Below are positions 30,992 to 33,810 of a DNA stretch of 33,810 nucleotides, one piece after another. Both the position numbers and the translations under genes were made by a program. Below the pieces are notes generated by a model. The model ran no database searches and had not been told where the DNA came from. It saw nothing but the letters and a program-made list of their open reading frames with translations. This DNA is from Muribaculaceae bacterium (GTDB taxonomy: Bacteria; Bacteroidota; Bacteroidia; Bacteroidales; Muribaculaceae). The stretch spans positions 1 to 33,810 of the forward strand of contig JAIDTO010000065.1 in the NCBI GenBank assembly GCA_029060625.1, given 5' to 3'. Position 1 is the first letter of the stretch. Every line of letters begins with the position of its first letter.

Positions 30992-32011
30992 ATGGGAACT
31001 CTTCTACAACATACTTTTAGATTTGTGGCCATTTGGGTCGCATACATTTTCGTTGCCCTGTTTCCTGTATCAGTGCATGGGCAGAGCGACCCGTTGTATA
31101 CACAGGCATGGGCTCTTCCTACCCTTTATAATCCTGCCGCGACAGGCTCTACTGATTTTTTGCGCATTCGTGGAGCCGCAAGACTGCAATGGGTGGGAAT
31201 TGAGAACGCACCAAAGAGTTTCACCGGAGCAGCCGACATTCCTTTCAAACTGCTTGGTCGCAGATGGGGTGGAGGTGTGAATATTACTCAGGAGGGTATA
31301 GGTCTTTTCTCTAATACCTATGTCAACGGGCAGATAAGTGGTCGCCTGATGAAAATGTTTGGTGGAGAGCTTACAATTGGAGTTCAAGTGGGATACTTTG
31401 GCTCTTCTTTCAAGGGTTCTGAGGTGTATATTCCTAATGATGATGACTATCATGAGTCAAATGATCCTTCGATTCCAATGCAAGATGTTGGAGGCGGGTC
31501 TATCGACTTTGGCGTAGGTTTGCAATATGTGCATCCAAAATTTCATGCGGGGATCTCAATGCTGCATCCCGCTGCCCCCAAAGTCAAGCTCAACACCAAA
31601 GGATCCACCTCTTCTACGGCTACTTCAGACAACCATGAATTCGAAACATATGTTAACAGGGTGCTCTATCTTACCGCCGGAAGCAATATTCCAATCAAAA
31701 ACACGTTAATAGAATTGCAGCCCGACTTGATTGTGGCGAGCGACCTAAAGACAATATCCGGTGTGTTGTCCTTAAAAGGATGGTACAACAAAATGTTTTT
31801 TGGTGGTTTGGCCTACAGATGGAACGATGCTGTGAGCGTCAATTTGGGCGCAGAATTTAAGAACTTCCTATTTGGATATGCCTATGACATCCCTACATCA
31901 AGGATACTCAAGGCGTCAAGTGGAAGCCATGAAATAACAATCGGCTACCGTATGAAGCTTGATTTCAGCGGGAAAAACCGTAATCGTCACAGAAGCATTA
32001 GATTGATGTGA
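30992..32011 (+). CDS. porP: T9SS membrane protein PorP/SprF family
   Basis: PorP/SprF proteins are outer membrane beta-barrels of the T9SS, thought to link translocon or motility partners to the envelope. The 339-residue protein has a signal peptide (cleavage near VHG/QSDPLY). The family opening DPLYTQAWALPTLYNPAATG is followed by conserved ITQEGIGLFSNTYVNGQISG and GGGSIDFGVGLQYV segments. The C-terminal strands end in GYRMKLDF. The ATG overlaps no bases but directly follows the porT stop, implying translational coupling. porK begins 54 nt later. An overlapping ORF at 30984 in another frame is a shadow. Confidence 0.93.
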   Translation: MGTLLQHTFRFVAIWVAYIFVALFPVSVHGQSDPLYTQAWALPTLYNPAATGSTDFLRIRGAARLQWVGIENAPKSFTGAADIPFKLLGRRWGGGVNITQEGIGLFSNTYVNGQISGRLMKMFGGELTIGVQVGYFGSSFKGSEVYIPNDDDYHESNDPSIPMQDVGGGSIDFGVGLQYVHPKFHAGISMLHPAAPKVKLNTKGSTSSTATSDNHEFETYVNRVLYLTAGSNIPIKNTLIELQPDLIVASDLKTISGVLSLKGWYNKMFFGGLAYRWNDAVSVNLGAEFKNFLFGYAYDIPTSRILKASSGSHEITIGYRMKLDFSGKNRNRHRSIRLM

Positions 32012-32065
32012 CAATAGATAGATGCAATTAAACTCCAAAGCAATCAATACAACCTCTATATATAA

Positions 32066-33541
32066 ATGAGAATTTCAGACATCAAAAATATTAGGACCCT
32101 TTTTTGCCGCTCTTCTATAGAGACAGCATGCATGGCAATGGCTATGTTTTCGCTTGCAAGCTGCTCCTCACTAAGCAGGGGTGGCGCTGGAGGTGAAGTG
32201 ACAGGAGTGGGAGGCAGCACTTTTGCCGAGCCTGTCCCTTACGGTATGGTGCTCGTAGATCGTGGTGCATATGCTATGGGGCCTGCTAAAGACGATTCTG
32301 TATGGGGCGTCAAAGGGAATCCTCGTGGAGTGTCAGTAGATGCTTTCTGGATGGATGAGACAGAGGTGACTAACTCCAAATACAAGCAGTTTGTGCTTTG
32401 GGTGCGCGACTCAATTATCCGTGAGCGTCTTGCCGACCCTGCATATGGTGGAAATGAGGCATTTAAGATTGAGGAGGACAAGGAAGGAAATCCTATCACC
32501 CCTTACTTGAATTGGAACAAACCAATACCTTGGCGTAATGCCAATGAAGATGAGCAGCGTGCCATTGAAAGCGTATATCGCACAAATCCCATTACCGGGC
32601 AGCGCGAACTTGATCCAACTCAGCTTAACTACCGCTATGAGATTTTCAATCATACGGAGGCAGCCAAGCGCAAAAATAGGCTTGACCCTACGCGTCGTGA
32701 CTACAACACTGACAATCCTGTCAATACTGATCTTCCGATCATCTCGAAAGATACGGCATATCTTACAGATGAAGGTGAGATAATTCGTGAGACAGTGACC
32801 CGTCCGTTGACTGGCGACTTTGATTTTCTAAATACATATATTGTCAATGTCTATCCTGACACAACCGCTTGGATCAACGATTTTGACAATGCTTACAATG
32901 AGCAGTACACACGCTTATATTTCTCTAATCCGGGCTATAATAATTATCCTGTAGTTGGAGTGAGCTGGGATCAGGCAAATGCTTTTGCCAATTGGCGAAC
33001 AGACTATCTCCGACGAAGCCTTGGCAGGGAGGGTATATACATCGAACCATACCGGTTGCCTACAGAGGCGGAATGGGAATATGCAGCCCGTGCCGGCAAT
33101 TCGGAAAGTTCTTTCCCGTGGAGTGAGACTCTTCCGATGGATGAGCGAGGGTGCTTCTACGCCAACTTTAAGCCCGGGGATGGCGACTATGTCAGAGACG
33201 GACATCTCATCACATCACCTGTCGGCACTTACAAAGCAAATGATTTTGGTCTCTTTGACATGGCAGGAAATGTCAGCGAATGGACATCTACAGCTTTCAC
33301 TGAAAGTATTGACAGGTTGACGAGCGACGTAAATCCGGAATACAGATATAACGCAGCCATAGAAGATCCCTATAAGATGAAGCGTAAGATAGTGCGTGGC
33401 GGAAGCTGGAAAGATGTGATGCACAATCTCCGCAGTGACCTCAGGCAATGGGAATACCAAAACGAGCAGCGCTCTTATATAGGATTCCGCTGTGTGCGCT
33501 CACAGATAGGGTTTGCAAAGGGAACACAGAAGAAAAAATAA
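32066..33541 (+). CDS. porK: T9SS ring lipoprotein PorK/GldK
   Basis: PorK/GldK forms, with PorN, the periplasmic ring of the T9SS at the outer membrane. A lipoprotein signal ends in SLASC (Cys33). The rest is a formylglycine-generating enzyme-like (SUMF1) fold, with GVSWDQANAFANWR (about residue 300), YRLPTEAEWEYAARAG (about 330), MAGNVSEW (about 400), RGGSWKD (about 447) and IGFRCVRS near the end. A 491-residue length with an insertion at about 125-290 is normal for GldK. The positively charged n-region is unusually long for a lipoprotein; an internal start is possible but would lose the basic residues. The next gene, porL, starts 27 nt later. Confidence 0.94.
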   Translation: MRISDIKNIRTLFCRSSIETACMAMAMFSLASCSSLSRGGAGGEVTGVGGSTFAEPVPYGMVLVDRGAYAMGPAKDDSVWGVKGNPRGVSVDAFWMDETEVTNSKYKQFVLWVRDSIIRERLADPAYGGNEAFKIEEDKEGNPITPYLNWNKPIPWRNANEDEQRAIESVYRTNPITGQRELDPTQLNYRYEIFNHTEAAKRKNRLDPTRRDYNTDNPVNTDLPIISKDTAYLTDEGEIIRETVTRPLTGDFDFLNTYIVNVYPDTTAWINDFDNAYNEQYTRLYFSNPGYNNYPVVGVSWDQANAFANWRTDYLRRSLGREGIYIEPYRLPTEAEWEYAARAGNSESSFPWSETLPMDERGCFYANFKPGDGDYVRDGHLITSPVGTYKANDFGLFDMAGNVSEWTSTAFTESIDRLTSDVNPEYRYNAAIEDPYKMKRKIVRGGSWKDVMHNLRSDLRQWEYQNEQRSYIGFRCVRSQIGFAKGTQKKK

Positions 33542-33568
33542 ACAAGGCCAAAAATCAATAATATTCCA

Positions 33569-33810
33569 ATGGTCAAGATACGCAAATACGCCAACTTTAT
33601 AGAACGCTTCCTTCACGGAGAGAAGGGACAGCGTTTCTTCAATATCGCATATTCCATCGGTGCCGCAGTGGTGATCTGGGGTGCATTGTTCAAGATTCTG
33701 CACCTTCCAGGCGGAAGCACTTTGCTATGTATAGGTATGGGCACGGAGATTGCCATGTTCCTTCTGACTGCATTCGACCGTCCGCCAAAAGATTATCATT
33801 GGGAGGATGT
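33569..33810 (+). CDS. porL: T9SS inner membrane motor protein PorL/GldL (partial, 3' end cut)
   Basis: Missing from the ORF track because it runs off the window. The visible 80 residues begin MVKIRKYANFIERFLHG and contain two hydrophobic segments (about residues 24-44, ending ALFKIL, and about 49-69, LLCIGMGTEIAMFLL). This two-helix region with GALFKI and GMGTE motifs matches PorL/GldL, the proton-driven motor partner of PorM/GldM. Position directly after porK supports it, as gldK-gldL-gldM-gldN order is usual. The ATG at 33569 follows the porK stop by 27 nt. Confidence 0.92.
   Translation, partial: MVKIRKYANFIERFLHGEKGQRFFNIAYSIGAAVVIWGALFKILHLPGGSTLLCIGMGTEIAMFLLTAFDRPPKDYHWED

Overview
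The window looks like chromosomal core DNA from a member of the order Bacteroidales (phylum Bacteroidota). Evidence for this is the Bacteroidota-type promoter that recurs in the gaps (TTTG, 18-20 nt, TAnnTTTG, usually followed by CA), the absence of clear Shine-Dalgarno sites, typical Bacteroidota lipoprotein signals, and genes for the type IX secretion system (T9SS). The T9SS genes argue against Bacteroides sensu stricto and fit families such as Muribaculaceae, Prevotellaceae or Porphyromonadaceae. The genus cannot be decided from this sequence alone. No mobile element, prophage, CRISPR array or integration scar was seen.

Layout. (1) 1-3.1 kb: UDP-glucose dehydrogenase (+) converges 3 nt from a long-chain acyl-CoA synthetase (-). 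(2) 3.2-7.5 kb, all minus: a greA-HIT pair, then an hpt-adk-gyrB operon. (3) 7.6-11.7 kb: xseB plus a PorE-like TPR/propeller/OmpA lipoprotein (-), divergent from luxS plus a PLP aminotransferase (+). (4) 11.7-16.3 kb: a possible small RNA, a serine hydrolase, a DUF4332-like helix-hairpin-helix protein and a GH115 alpha-glucuronidase. (5) 16.3-20.8 kb, minus: an exopolysaccharide export operon of SLBB exporter, Wzz-like protein and M23/LysM peptidase. (6) 21.0-23.7 kb, minus: three tRNA-Ser genes (GCT, TGA, GGA) flanking an L-serine ammonia-lyase gene and an RNase Z gene. (7) 23.8-28.3 kb: an unrecognised lipoprotein (-) divergent from a Tricorn-like S41 protease (+). (8) 28.3-30.1 kb, minus: kdgK-eda, the end of uronate catabolism. 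(9) 30.2-33.8 kb, plus: porT-porP-porK(gldK)-porL(gldL), with the last gene cut by the window edge and missing from the ORF track.

How the parts connect. PorT, PorP, PorK and PorL are T9SS envelope components. The PorE-like lipoprotein at 7.6-9.6 kb has the domain order of the T9SS peptidoglycan anchor, so two separate T9SS loci lie in the window. GH115 (glucuronate release), kdgK/eda (ketodeoxygluconate catabolism) and ugd (UDP-glucuronate synthesis) share a uronic acid theme, but the genes are far apart and any link is inference.

The best candidates for something new are the serine-themed tRNA/deaminase/RNase Z cluster, a possible about 70-nt minus-strand RNA at 11.7 kb, 8-bp GTTTTCAG arrays in two distant gaps, and a perfect palindrome beside the kdgK -7 box. 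Much of the window is ordinary housekeeping DNA and no clear novel defence or mobile system was found.
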